NCBI RefSeq assembly: GCF_008831285.2
Contig: NC_045140.1
Location: forward strand, 11,032,505-11,096,504
DNA length: 64,000 nucleotides
Direction: 5' to 3'
Source of the DNA: Nymphaea colorata
Lineage: Eukaryota; Streptophyta; Magnoliopsida; Nymphaeales; Nymphaeaceae
Part shown: one piece after another, positions 1 to 11,997 of the stretch
How the letters are laid out: each line of letters opens with the position of its first letter
Numbering within the stretch: the stretch's first letter is position 1
Program-made: the position numbers and the translations under genes
The notes under the pieces: generated by a model
What the model saw: only the letters and a program-made list of their open reading frames with translations
Databases searched by the model: none
What the model was told of the DNA's origin: nothing

Positions 1-423
1 GATTGTGGTGCATTTAGCCATGGTTTTTAAATATTTAGCTATATAAAAGAGATACAATCCATAGAGAAAAGTGGCAGAATAATAATTTCTAGTATTTCAA
101 ACAAAGTACATACACCTACGAAAGTTTTTTTCTTACCTTCCCTTCCCACCAACTATTAAAACCTCTTTTTTCCTTCGCTTCTAAATTTACTTGAGCATTG
201 TGGCATAAAACTCTCAAGGTTATTCACAGGTCTTCATGGCTCTATTATCTGCCCACCCATTTAGCTGCACCAAACCACTGACAGCAACCAGCTGCTAAAA
301 GTTATGGGTATAAGGAGAATAAGGGCTTAAACTCTTCTTTATGTGACCTCATAGGGAATTTGGGTTCAGCCTAAAATGGCGTTTTGGATGCAAAATAACA
401 CTTTGCCTCCAAAAATGCCAAAA
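1..423. other. AT-rich spacer, no gene seen
   Basis: No open frame of useful length and no recognisable domain, RNA gene or terminal repeat. Confidence 0.5.
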
Positions 424-680
424 GTTAAGAGGGTGTTTGGATGAGCGTTTGGCTGTCATAAAAAACTGAGCTTGAGAAAGACATGGCTTTGAGAAAACCA
501 GGTTTTCTAAAAGAGATTGAAAACCTGACCCCTCCTAGGTTATTCTATAAACTGGGTTTTGAGTGTATCACCAAAACAAAGAAACCATGTTCTCAAAACT
601 CATGAAAAATTGTGGTTTCCATAAGACCAAATTTTTTACTAAACTAAGTTAAATGAGGTTGTCATTCAAACGCCCCTTAA
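424..680. mobile_element. MITE-like element with imperfect terminal inverted repeats
   Basis: The left end reads agggtgtttggatgag. The right end reads tcattcaaacgcccc, which is close to its inverse complement. TTA trinucleotides flank both ends (425-427 and 677-679), as expected for PIF/Harbinger-type insertion, although the TIR mismatches leave this uncertain. The interior is rich in 'gaaaaccaggttttc'-like words that recur near 6380-6535 and 36120-36370, so the window seems to hold three diverged members of one family. No coding capacity. Confidence 0.4.
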
Positions 681-1325
681 ATTTGTTACAAACCAAGCTT
701 TGATAAAAACTAATTTTTCAAATAATTCTAAAGAACATGCAGCCGTCTTCCAGGTTTTAAGATGGGTTTTTGCCTACCCAAGTTATAATAATATCATAAA
801 TCAATTCATTTTTGTTATCCGATCAAAAAAACCAGGTAACCTGTTTTTGTTTTATAAATTAAACAGGAAACATTTCGAAAACGTATTAAAAAACTGGATT
901 TCAGGTAATAAAATTTTGTGATATTTTTAAGTGGCATCCTAAAGCAACCGGAGTGTTTCATACCCAACCAACATTTTTTGGCTATTTATTTCTTTCCCTG
1001 CCCCCAACAAAAGCATTAAAAGCATAGAAGTGATGGTCCTTAGCTCAATTTCCATCCGTGGGCCCAACAACTGTACAACAAAATAAAAGTAACGTTCATC
1101 CAGCTAGCCTGCTCAGCCAGAGTGTCTACCAATTGGCAAAATCACGCAATATTTTGACGTCAAAGGGGGTGTGCATGTATGACGTATGACCAATTATAAA
1201 TCTTAGAAATCTCACAAGCGTCGGAAGGTTTTTGAATGATAGCTCTGTCAGCGCGTCAAAAAGGAGGACAAAATATAAATATTAGAAATCGCGCGGACCT
1301 CGAAAGGTTTTTGTACACAGCCTGT
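681..1325. other. spacer without a supportable gene
   Basis: A 73-codon frame at 700-921 has no recognisable domain and unremarkable AT-rich composition. A short word is repeated in tandem: 'ataaatcttagaaatc' to 'ggaaggtttttg' around 1195-1230 recurs at about 1276-1310. Confidence 0.4.
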
Positions 1326-1530
1326 ATATGGCATAAATAAATACTTTAAAGCTGTAAAATGTTAAAAATATTTTCAGGAGAATCTTTTTTATTTTTATTG
1401 ATTGCATCTCTGTTACAGATGGTTAATTAAGTTTCGTAAGTGATTCGACCAATTATATACTTTTTCCATATTTTAAATTCTTTTTTTTACAAAATCTATT
1501 ATTTGCACATCACAAAAATATGTCTTTCGA
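1326..1530. repeat. dispersed repeat, copy 1 (partner at 6790-6990)
   Basis: The stretch around 'tttaaagctgtaaaatgtt' and the following approximately 200 bases recurs in the same order and orientation at 6790-6990. Shared blocks include 'tttttattgattgcat', 'ggttaattag' and 'aaatctattattt'. The copies differ by many substitutions and small indels, so this is an old non-coding repeat of unknown class. Confidence 0.6.
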
Positions 1531-1853
1531 AATGACCACAAAAGATTCCTAGAAAGTAAGCCAGGCCGTTACAAAATCTACAATGTTAACAAAACATGCA
1601 AACGTAACAGTTTTTCAATGTGAAATAAATTTCTATTCTACGCGAATTAACGATCTAACTTTTTCATCTTAATTACAATAACTAATTCTATAATATATGG
1701 GGTGACGTCCCATGAGTTTGCAAAGGAATTATGAAACTGATCATTCAGATATAATTTTGTCTCTATATCGGACGGACAACGAGTGAAACCAATATAAAGT
1801 AGCTCACGATAATCAAAATCTGCCTTTAACCTCCAATTCACCATGTCTCTAAG

Positions 1854-2481
1854 TAGGGGTGGGTATAGGGCCGGGCCGGCCAGCCCAGCCCAGGCCTGGC
1901 CCAATAATATTGCGGTCCGAGCCGTGGCCAGGCCCAGCCCGGCCCAGGCCTGGCCCAATAATATTGCGGTCCGGGCCGTGGTCAGGCCCGGCCCTGAGAG
2001 GGAGACCGGAAGGGAGAAGAGGAGGAAGGAGGGGGAGAGGAGCAGGGAGAGCAGAGAGGGAGGCGCGGGACGGAGAGGCGATCAGGTAAGGAGAAGAGGG
2101 AATGGAGGTGGGTGACGAGGACGACGCTGGAGCGGAGAGAAGAGTACAGAGAGGCCGTCTGGGAGGGCAGCGCCGCAGCAGGTAGAGTCGGAGACGATGC
2201 AGTTGGCGACGGAGGAGAACAGAGCCGCCGCCTCGTCCACTTCCTCGGCCTCCGGTTCCGCTTCTCGTCCGTCGTTGCCTTCTTCCTGGCCATCGTTGTC
2301 GGGCAAGGGGGGAAGGGGAAGGGAGACGGGAAGGGGGTAAGGGAGAGGGAGACGGGAAGAGAGCCCGTAGTCGACTGGGCCGCCGCCGGGCCTACCCAGC
2401 CCGGCCCTGCTGCCGGGCCGGCTTGTCGGGCCCGGGTCTGGGTCCGGCCCGGGTCTGGGTCCGGCCCGACGCCCAGCCTTA
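1854..2481. mobile_element. non-autonomous hAT-type element, GC-rich
   Basis: The left end is taggggtgggtatagggcc. The right end, read on the other strand, is taaggctgggcgtcgggcc, an imperfect TIR. Flanking octamers are tctctaag (1846-1853) and tctgtaag (2482-2489), 7 of 8 bases alike, which fits the 8-bp duplication of hAT transposons. Inside are a 54-bp tandem repeat in two copies (from about 1892), GGCC-rich stretches and purine-rich low-complexity sequence. Long frames on both strands follow from lack of A/T-rich stops and are not genes. No transposase is present. Confidence 0.65.
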
Positions 2482-3517
2482 TCTGTAAGGTTTTAGGCTC
2501 CTTTGACATAGGTGAAAATAAAGTGTACATTTTTTACTTAATACTCAAGAACATAACCCATGGTAATCGAAATCGCCTCTAACCCACCACCTCTCAAGAG
2601 TATGAAGCTTATTACACCGACAATTTGGGTGTGGGCAATTGCCTACATAAATGTTTGATGGCCTCAAAACAAATTCTCTTATACATTAAACAAAAAAAAC
2701 TTGAAACCCACCACAATTAACATCTCCTGCCAAAACTTGAAACCCACCTCAATTAACATCTCCTGCCATCACTTTTTCTAATACATTTTGAAGAAGAGAG
2801 AAAATAATGAGGGCGACTTGCGTCTAAGCTTCCCGCTTCACTTTATCAAAATAACACTATAGTGCGGGTTGTACCGGAGTTGGGTCCTTTCATTTATGTC
2901 AAAGGCCATGATAAATAACTTGCTTTGAAGTTACACAATTTTTTTTAATTTTAATAAAATAAGGTAAAAAGAGATTTTTCCGTAATAGTTTCTATATTAT
3001 TAATTTTTTTTTAAAGAGAAACGGATATTGGGGAGCGGTAAAAAGCTTTTTATTTAGCTAAATTCATTTTTATCAATTATTCAAAAGGTTGTTTTTTGTG
3101 ATATTTTTTTCATTCTAATTGTTTTCATTTTCCTTTTGATTGAATGAATACCAAGTTAGCTTGCAACTACTACATGGGTTTTATTCCCTTGTAGAGGTAG
3201 AGGACAAGATAAAAGTAGCTCATATGCCAATACAATCCTATACCATAAATCCTAAATCATAAAGGAAAACAAAGAGTAATTTGGTTTTCACCTTAAAGGA
3301 TCTGGTAACCTTCCGCATGCACCTAAGATAAAAAGTGAACTCCATAACAACAACACTTTTTTTTCCAGAAAATAAAATATAAGGATAAGTTGTTCATGTT
3401 CATATAAAAGTTCTAGTAGATATTTAATAATAACAAATAAAAAAATAAAAAAGGTGCAGTATGAAAGAAAGACTAGAAAAAAAGGGCAATTTTGAAAAAT
3501 AACTAATACTATGAAAA

Positions 3518-3561
<44 letters not shown>

Positions 3562-4150
3562 TGTGGCAATCAATGGCGTAATGAACCCTGTCCTCTCAGT
3601 TGCGTCACGTCCCAGCAACCAATAAATGTGGGATTGTCGTTCTTCCAGCTTGTGTCTATCAATAAATAACACTTATTGCTTAAAAAATTACAAATAACGT
3701 TTGAATGTATTAAACAATTCACAAATAAAAAAAATATTAAAACAAAAATGATATTTTACCCCGAACAAGAAATCACAAACTGCACGCTGAAGTCTGACCT
3801 CCTCAAAACGTTACATCATTTTGTCTCTCTGCCTTTCTGTAGTTACAATCATACTCCTAGCAAAAGTGAAATTTTAGAGAGATTCGAAAAATGTACTTTT
3901 CAATAAAGCCATTCAACTAAAAGTATTTACTTTCTCCTTAACCTAACTGCCACATGAATCAAAACAAAAAGGCTGCTATTCCCAAAACTATAACAAGCGA
4001 AGTTATTTTCAGAACATCCGACGACATTTTCCTGATATCGTTTCCAAAAGCGACGTGAGATGCCGACCAATTACTTTCAAAGAAAAAGACGACTCGCTGC
4101 ACTGCTTCATTCCTATCAAGTGATGCCGACGATATAGTTCCGGCGAAGGA
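2482..4150. other. AT-rich spacer with small repeats
   Basis: It holds a 37-bp tandem duplication ('cttgaaacccacc.caattaacatctcctgcc', about 2699-2772). It also has a diverged repeat (about 2905-3025) that recurs at about 9130-9260, sharing 'ctttgaagt', 'aagagatttttcc' and 'tatattatta'. A run of about 35 adenines lies near 3521-3556 and could be the tail of an old retroposon, but no head is recognisable. No gene seen. Confidence 0.4.
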
Positions 4151-5845
4151 AAAAGGAGAGCACAGGTGTACACATCATTAGCCAAAAAGCCACTTTTCGC
4201 CGCTGCGGAGACAAAGTCCGGCCGTCTCGACGCGTTCACATTTTCTGGTCATGAACCGGTCACGGGCCGTCGACTCGCCGCCATCGGTGCCGCTTTCTAC
4301 TTTACAGCGACTTGCCCAACGCGTGCAACCAATAAAATCCACGAGCCATGCTTTAAGTTGGATGTCTTACACGGTAACCAGTCGTACGCCGTCAGAAGCA
4401 AATAAGCATGGTGTAACGGCCCACCCGTCCGCGTCCAGGAAGAGGGCCGCAGCCGGCATCGATAGGGCGGAAGGCCGCGCACAGCTCACGGTCGGGACGA
4501 GCCACGTGCCAGGAGGAGGGGGTGATGACCTCGGAGCAGAGCAGAGGGAGGCTACAGACCGCGGGCGAGAGCTAGGCACCGCAGAGGAACGGCCGCGGGA
4601 GGCTAGCCCCGTGGGCCGGTAGAGGGCGCGCCACGCGGGGCTGAACGCATCGGGAGGTTTAGCCTCCATCGCCCCCGGGCAGGGGCAAGGGCAGAGGAGA
4701 CCGAGGACAGCGACGACGCCGAGCGCTGCCTGGCTGACCAGCGGCCAGGGACGAGAGCAATGGGCGGCAGCGCTGCTAGCTGCCGCCTAGCCGACTTGCG
4801 GTCACCGCCGAGCGACACCTGGGCACCCGGCGGGCTGGCCGACAAGCCTACGCGCGATCCACCCGGCGACACGGCAGCGAGCGGACGAGGAGGCTCGGCA
4901 GCGCCTGACCGTGATGGCGGGGCAGAGACGAGCAGACCCCAGCCGGAAGGAGCTTCAGCGGGACACGCGTGTCGCGTGTCCCTTTGACGGGACACGCGTG
5001 TCCCTTTGACGGGACACGCCTTCGGTGTGACGCCTGACACCACGCAGGGAGCTTGACACTATACAGGGGGACACTTCGGGAATAACCGGACACGGGTCCG
5101 GATTTGTGAGGCGGGTTGGCCCGTCATTTTTGTAGACCCGGATCCATGAGCAGTCTTATGGATCCGGGCGCGGACTTTTGGGGGATTCGGACTGGGGTCC
5201 GGACCCGCATTTCTCGGGTCTCTTAAAGACCCGGGCGATTCACCGCCCCTGACCCGGTTCGACAAGGCTGTCGAACTGGGACGTTGGTCGGCCACCTCCC
5301 ACGCGAGCCGTGGGAGGGCCAGGTCCATCGTCTCCTTCCCTTAAGAAGGAGATGAGCAGCAATGGAGTCTCTTGCGTTTTGTATTGGAATCCTGAGGGGT
5401 TTTTCCTGGAGGTTATTCCCAGAAGGTCGCCGGAAGTTTTCCCTGGCGGCAGCCCTCGGATTTCCCGACATTCGCCCTTGAATGCATTGAATGTTTTCTT
5501 CTCCCCCTTCTCTGTTCTTCCCTCCAACTCATCTTCGTCTTCTTCTCGCTAGACGCTCCTCCCTCACCGGACGATCATTCCCAGCGTAGAAGGGCCTCCA
5601 GCGAAGGATCCTCCGCCGTTTCCCTTCACCCATCCGACGCCCACACCGCCTGCAATACCCTCCGTTAGCCTCCATGTTCCCTGCGCATCATCCCTGCCAT
5701 CACGGTTCAGAGAGACCGGTTACTGTTCCATTGGCGTTCTCCCCCTCCGAGCGAGATCTTGGGCGATCGAGACCACGGTCGGCTGCCTCTGTCATCCCTC
5801 CCGGCCGTGGGTCCTAACACCTGGCGGGGATGACTTACCGTGGGT
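4150..5845. other. GC- and CpG-rich block, possible old LTR or promoter island
   Basis: Base composition rises sharply compared with both flanks. Frames of 80-150 codons overlap on both strands, which is expected from composition alone, and none shows a domain. At 4958-5020 the word gacacgcgtgtc/gggacacg is repeated about three times with 'ctttgac' spacers. At 5090-5230 there are several short palindromes around 'gggtccgga' and 'gacccgg'. From 5480 the sequence is C/T-rich like a transcribed leader. It ends with 'cctaaca' followed by 'cctggcggggatgac', which could be an LTR end and primer-binding site, but no partner LTR is in the window. Confidence 0.3.
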
Positions 5846-5990
5846 CGATAGGGGCGGAGGCAAGGGGGTCCGGGTATTGACTCCACCTCAAATTTTTTTG
5901 AAAAGAAATTATAAGTAAATTTAAAAAAAAAATATTTATTTTATATAAAATTTGTAAAAAGTAATATTTCGACTCGTGTTAAAAAACGAA
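5846..5990. repeat. dispersed repeat, 'ctcaaattttttt' family copy 1
   Basis: From 'aggggcggagg' through 'cacctcaaattttttt' to 'tttgtaaaaagtaatatttcg' this matches, with divergence, 8229-8420. That copy has 'cctacctcaaatttttttt', 'tttgaaaaatgatattccg' and ends 'ttctgcccctga'. The ends resemble the gggcgga / tccgccc termini of plant hAT-type elements, but boundaries and target duplication are not clear. Confidence 0.4.
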
Positions 5991-6595
5991 GCCTCCAAAA
6001 GTTGCCCAAGATAGCATCGTTGAATGGAGGGAGTTGAATGCTGTGGAGAAGGAACCCAAGTGTAGATTTAAGAGAGTTTTAGACCATGTGTAACACAAAC
6101 AAGCCCTTACAAATTGCAAAACCAAATATCACCGATATTTCAAGATTTTTTATGAAAACGTTCAATTTCTTCCCTGATTTACATGTATTTTTTATTGGCC
6201 TTTTAGCTGGTTTTTGTGTTTTCAGTTCTATTAATCTTGCTATTTGAATTTCAATTTCCAATCAAATTTCTAGAAATGAAGAGGGAAGTGATGCCACAGA
6301 GACTTTGCAGGCTAATTTCCTTGCCCCTCGATTCTACTGACCTTGCCATTTAAATTAAGTAACTATAAATAAATTAACATTCAGCTGAAAGTTTTTAAAA
6401 ATACTTCTAAAACCCAGTTTTTCTTGTCATTCAAACAAAAATCTGGCTTTCAAAATCCATTAAAAAATGGTTTTACAAAACAAGGTTTTGACAAAAACCA
6501 TTTTTTCAAGGGGCTCATCAAACACTACCTAAAGTTGGTACATGCGTACCTATACACAAATATAATTATAAATAAATAAATCAATAAATAAATAA

Positions 6596-6635
<40 letters not shown>

Positions 6636-7395
6636 AGAGAGAGGTTGAAGCCCATATGCTATTTTGAGGTTCATCGAAGGCCGGATGCATTGACGTTGAA
6701 AGATTTCTAATCCAACCTAAATAAAAGTCCACAAATGCGATATATAGGACTTAAAACATTGCCCATTGAACGTAAAATCGTGTGTATAGCAAAAAATAAT
6801 TTAAAGCTGTAAAATGTTCAAAATATTTTAGAGAGTAGTCTTTGTTATTTTTATTGATTGCATTTCTGTTACGCATGGTTAATTAGTTCTTGTAATGATT
6901 CCACCAATTACATACATTTCTCATTTTTAAAATCTTTTTCCTTTTGGCAAAATCTATTATTTACACATCAACAAAAGATGTTTACTTCTGTCTAAAATTA
7001 TGAAAACAAACATACAAATTTGTTTTAGACGTATAGAAGTCGTTTGATAGGTTAAAACATTTTTTAGCGTTGGTTATTAAACCTTTTAAAAATGTTAATT
7101 GCATGCTTTAAAAATATAATGTTTGTATGAATAACTAAGCTTTAGGTTATGCAAATTACATCTACATTTGAGATAGTATAGAAGAGACAAGTAGAAAATG
7201 AAAAGAGATTTAAAAACAAAAAAGTGCTGGAAATAGCGACCGGTTCGATATACGAGTAAAACTAATATACACGTATTAATTGTGTCTCCTTTATAATCGG
7301 CGCCAAACCTCAAACCCTTCCTACCAGTCACCTCCGGGTTAAGCTTGCACTCTTAATTGTGAACACGGTTACATTCCCGATTAGACCACTGGAAA
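5991..7395. other. spacer with MITE-like fragment, AT microsatellite and repeat copy
   Basis: About 6380-6535 resembles the MITE-like family at 424-680 and ends with 'catcaaacactacc'. An (AT)n tract with flanking AAAT and GA repeats lies at 6570-6642. The partner of the repeat at 1326-1530 lies at 6790-6990. A 78-codon minus-strand frame (7095-7331) has no recognisable domain. Confidence 0.45.
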
Positions 7396-8044
7396 TAGGG
7401 GTGAACACGAGCCTCATTGAGCGTTAAGTCAGCTGGAGCTCGGTTCGACTAATGAAATCTCGAACGAGCCTCATTGAGCGTTAAGTCAGCTCGAGCTCGG
7501 TTCGACTAATGAAATCTCGAACGAGCCTCATTGAGCGTTAAGTCAGCTCGAGCTCGGTTCGACTAATGAAATCTCGAGCTCGACTTGGCTTTAGCTATTA
7601 CGGAAGCAGCTCGAGCTAGTTTCGGCGGTTACATGTTTGGACTCGAACTCAACTCGATTAAAGTTCGACAAACCCGTTTGAATAGAATTGATATTCATCA
7701 TTACGTGTTGGGCTGGAGCTCGACTCTTTTAAGGCTTGATAAACTCGTTTGAATATAATTGATATTCACCCTTACATATTGAGCTCAAGCTCGACTCGAT
7801 TAAGGCTTAACAAACTTGTAAACTTGTTTGAATATATAAACTTGATTAAGGCTCAACAAACTCGATTAAGGCTCGAGCTCGACTCGGCAATTAAGTATTG
7901 AGCTCGAACTCAACTCGATTGTTTGAACGAGTCCACTCATGAACTCGAGCTCGACTCATTAAGCAAATGACACGACTCGAACGCATTCACGAGTCAAGTT
8001 TTAACAAGTCGAGCTCAAGTAGCTTGACTCGTTATTCACCCCTA
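7396..8044. mobile_element. non-autonomous hAT-type element with internal 57-bp repeats
   Basis: Terminal inverted repeats are taggggtgaacacgag at the left and, read on the other strand, taggggtgaataacgag at the right. Flanking octamers actggaaa and cttggaaa agree at 6 of 8 positions, consistent with an aged hAT duplication. A 57-bp unit beginning gagcctcattgagcg is repeated three times (7409-7579). The rest is built from 'gctcgagctcg' and 'actcgattaag' words repeated in both orientations. No coding capacity. Confidence 0.6.
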
Positions 8045-10221
8045 CTTGGAAAAGGGACTTGAAAAATCACCATTTTCTCTACTTCCAAAGTTTTAGGCTA
8101 CTTGGGCATTGGGAATGGCAGTGGTGTTCAATAAAGTTGCAAGGACATAGCCCACGGGTATCAAGGTAATGACCTGCCTTAAAAAGACCCCTAATCCTGC
8201 AACTTGGATGCCTTAAACACCCTATGCCCCTTGAGGCCAAGGTAGGGCTTGCTTGGGCCCTTGTCCTACCTCAAATTTTTTTTTTGAAATTTATCTATAA
8301 ATTTTAGAAAATTTACTTATTTTATATAAAAAATTTGAAAAATGATATTCCGTCCGTAGTTAAAATTTAGAAAACTTTAATTTATCATTCTCATAAAAAA
8401 TTTCTAGTTCTGCCCCTGACTGTTTGTTAGAAGAATACGATCACACAATTTAAACAGATGGATCAACTAACGTCAGATAGGATATTCCACTAATTCCAAA
8501 ATGGGCCACCTTCCTCAATTAATGTATTATTACTTTACACGAAAGTCGCCCAACTCTCAAAAGTAGGAAGCTTATTTCTCTTGTTACATTTCCATTATTG
8601 CTTGTTAGAGGAATTAACCGACTATCTACATATAGGGATTTCAGTGGATCGAATATCCAACCGAAATGGTTAAAAATAGTTGGATAAGAAATGGAGATCG
8701 ATCGTATTCGATTCAGTTTTAAATATAAATGGCTTTGGAACCGAATGTTCCATGAATCTGTCATTGGGTTCCAAAGCACACAACGTCCTTGTTACGAAAT
8801 ACCCTCAAAGTATTTAAAAATCATTTATTTTTTTATATAGTTATACATTAACTTTTCAAATAAATTGTAAAAATATGTGCCATTTATTTTTCTGTGAGCC
8901 TCTGGCCTTGCTGTCCTCGAGCGAACGCCGCTAGTTTTTGTTTTACATTTTTTTCTTTTAGTTTAAGATTTTCACACTACATGGGAAGCTCTCCACTTTA
9001 GCCTTGTGATGTTAAATGCTAAAAGCATCCCAAGTTAAATGGGGGCAACTTGCACTTATGCTCTTTTACCTGAGATGGTGTAATGGTTCAACCACGTTAT
9101 GACACACGGCACAGCAGGTCATACCTCAGGCATAAGAAATTCACTGCTTTGAAGTAAAACCATTTTTCTTTCAATTTAAAATAAAGTAAGATAAGAAGAG
9201 ATTTTTCCACTACAGTCTATATATTATTAGATTTTTTCACTATAGAGAAAAAAGACAGTTTCTACTCCCTTGCACCTCATGGAAATAGAACACAAGATGG
9301 AAATATACTAAATCCTTCTCAAATGCAAACACAACACTAAAATAATGATAGAGGGTAGGCAAGAGGTTAAGGTTTAGTAACAGGGAGGCCATTATCACAG
9401 GCAAGGTTTATTGGAGACAAGTACATCATAGTCGAACATATTCAGATGTGAGTGACTCCCCTCAGCACGCTAGAAAAGAGGCAATGGACCAAGAGGAAAC
9501 TCCAGCTGATGTGAATGCGGGATACGATGCCAGGGGAAAGGTCTAAATCCGCGGGCACGCTTTGTTCATCGGTCCGTTAGCCTTGGCAAGTCCAACAACT
9601 AAAATGAATTCTTGATAAATGGAACTTGAAATGACCAAGAGCGCCTTTCGACATCTCAGTTCAAAGAGATGTAAATATAGATTGGTAGAGATGACTCTGT
9701 CTCCCTCAACCCTTCCAGGATTTTCCAACTCAGAACTTCACAAGTGTCCTCTTGGGAAACCGAAAGGTCAAAGTAGCAGCCTAATGTTAAGGGGAGAGTC
9801 AATCTTGGAGTCCGGTTCGAAGCTTCAAAGTGGGAGGATGTAGAATCAAGTATGGCAGAGTAAAGAACACTGTGGACCTTCCCCACAGTACTAAGAAAAC
9901 CACACAATGTGCGTAGGACTCTCAAGGAGTTCACTGACACTGCAAAAGGCCGATAGCTTTTGGAGGAGTTAATGACTGACGAAGCATTTGTAGATGATAT
10001 GTTAGAAGTCGACCCCCTTGTCCTCCCACTAGACCCAAGAGAAGATGGGGCACTCGTTATGGTAGCTACAACACCTGACCAAGTGTCGGCCTCGGCTTTG
10101 GAGATGGACAATTAGTTTAGAGAGGCTGATAGTTTCCCGGCACCAGAGGAGCATGTAACAGGTATGTAGGTGATGATTCCCCACCGCCCTCATCCTAGTC
10201 AGTTTCTTTCACTTCTTTGCA
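8045..10221. other. spacer with two dispersed repeat copies
   Basis: It holds the second copy of the 'ctcaaattttttt' family (about 8229-8420) and the second copy of the repeat at 2905-3025 (about 9130-9260). From about 9300 the composition changes to less AT-rich sequence running into the LINE fragment at 10222. This may be decayed LINE 5' sequence, but I recognise no ORF1 domain. Frames of 60-150 codons here overlap on both strands and look spurious. Confidence 0.35.
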
Positions 10222-10800
10222 ATGCATGTGCTTTCAAGAAATGTTCGTGGATTGGTCAGGAATGTGGCACAGTTTGAGTTATCCTCTTTGATACGAAACT
10301 TTGGTTTGAAATTTTGGTTTTGTTGGATACCTACCTCTCGAAGTCATCCTTGTATAATTGGCTTCGTAACAATAGCAACTACGCTTTTGTTTACAATAAT
10401 GATGGGATCTATCAGTAAGTAAGAATTATAGTATGATAGAATCCCTTACATCAATTGAGAAATACTATATATCTTTATGTTGTAAGTATAGAATATTTTG
10501 GGGAAAGTTTGTTCTTGTAGGGGTGTATGTGCACCACAATCATATTATAAGTAGACATGATTTCCGAAGATTACCGGATCACCTTCACCAAATTGAGCTG
10601 CAGATAATTACTGTGAGATACTTTAATGACGTGTGCTTCCGTTGGGACAAATATGGATGGGCTCCCAACACTCCTTTTGAAGCTTTCAATGGTTTTCTAA
10701 GTGGGGCTATACTTAGCATTAGCATTATTGAAGATGGTGCCGAACGGTTAGCATCAAGCAACAATCGAGTTGCTGGCCTAAAGGTACAATGTACAATGTA
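10222..10800 (+). pseudogene. decayed LINE (L1-type) endonuclease fragment
   Basis: The first frame opens with MHVLSRNVRGL, close to the 'LSWNVRGL' start of the exonuclease-endonuclease-phosphatase domain of plant L1 LINE ORF2. A second frame (10433-10801) carries VGVYVHHNHI, and then RYFNDVCFRWDK where LINE endonucleases have a 'GDFN' motif, followed by FEAFNGFLSGA, the expected next block. At least one frameshift separates the parts. No reverse transcriptase follows, so only the 5' half of the endonuclease region survives. Assignment is by motif order only. Confidence 0.5.
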
Positions 10801-10929
10801 GGCTTCATGAACAGCGATCAATGATGGTTGGAGCAATGACCGATCCACCATCAAGTTTAGCCTCACTGTTCTACCCAAAACTATATTTGGCCGTAGCGCC
10901 TTAGTGTTAGTGTTATCAATGGTTTTCAT

Positions 10930-11990
10930 TATTCTTTAAATATTTTAAGAGTTTGTCTAATTTTTAACATACGTATGTGCACTTTTTAATAAAACAAATA
11001 TAATAACAATTTTTTACCAATTAAATCTATGAATCATCTGATTGACCAATTAACACCAGATCTTAGGTCCTTTCCCCCATGCCTTGGGGTCTTGGGTTGC
11101 ACTGTCATCAGCAATGTTGTGACGTTTAGCTTAGGGCTTGTTTGGGAAATAGAATTTGTAACTATTTGATGAATATATTTTAAAAGGTCAGATACATTTA
11201 TAAAACAAATTTTTTAATGTACCTCAACTTTTATGTCATACTCGTGAAATAATTTCATATTGTTCTATTTGCTAAACTAATCTTTAAGTATCACACCTTA
11301 CCTCTTAAGACATAGTAACCCACAAAAAACCGAACTAATTAGAAAAGAGGGAAAGAGAGAACAAGGGAGGGATTGAGCAATCCTCCTTTGTTTCGTTGGC
11401 TAGTTAGAAAGGAGGAAAATAGAGTGAAAGGAAGAAAGTATTTGACTACGGATTGAAAAGAAAATGAAAGGAAAGAAAGAAAGAAGAAGAGTTTTTTATT
11501 CCCACACTACCCTTCTCATTTCTTTTCTTTCGTTTCAATTTTTTCCTTTTTCTTTACGACAACATCAAATTAAATTTGAAATAAAATTTTTGTAACATTG
11601 CTTCTCCTTTCAATCAAATCAAGTAGGAGGAGGGTTACCTAAGGACAATCCTACCTGATTTCACCATTTATTGTTGCGACCCTTCGTATGATCGCATTTA
11701 GTGCAAGGACACTGAATCCTCCCCCACCTTGGAATAGGGACAGCGTCCACAGAGTCGGAAGGTGAAACGCAACTTGGCCCAAAAGGCCTGGCGCGGCCTC
11801 ATTTATGTCGGTCTTCTTTACAGCAGTAACTGTCGGGTCAGCGTGAAGTCGCTGGAAGAGAATGAAGAACGAATTTTGTACGCCACAAGACCATGTGTAC
11901 ATAAAGAGCGTAGGGTCCCATGCATATTGGGACATATAACCAGGTTGGCATAGTAGACCATTGTCTACATCGCTATCCCACCTTTTACGA
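10930..11990. other. intergenic and upstream region of the first lectin kinase gene
   Basis: AT-rich sequence with purine-rich tracts (about 11340-11500). 'ggcttgtttggg' near 11147 and 'ttgctaaactaatc' near 11270 may be ends of a small MITE, but the match is weak. No gene is supported. The last few hundred bases are presumably the promoter of the gene at 12079. Confidence 0.35.
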
Positions 11991-11997
11991 TATACAC

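Noticed and set aside
1982-2530. 182-codon minus-strand frame rich in Pro and Ser
   Set aside because: Lies in the GC-rich hAT-type element; overlapping long frames on both strands follow from base composition, and no domain is visible.
4251-5528. Several 80-146-codon frames on both strands
   Set aside because: Overlapping, GC-driven, no conserved domain, no consistent strand or start context.
9656-10111. 151-codon minus-strand Ser/Thr-rich frame
   Set aside because: No domain; lies in decayed sequence next to a plus-strand LINE relic.
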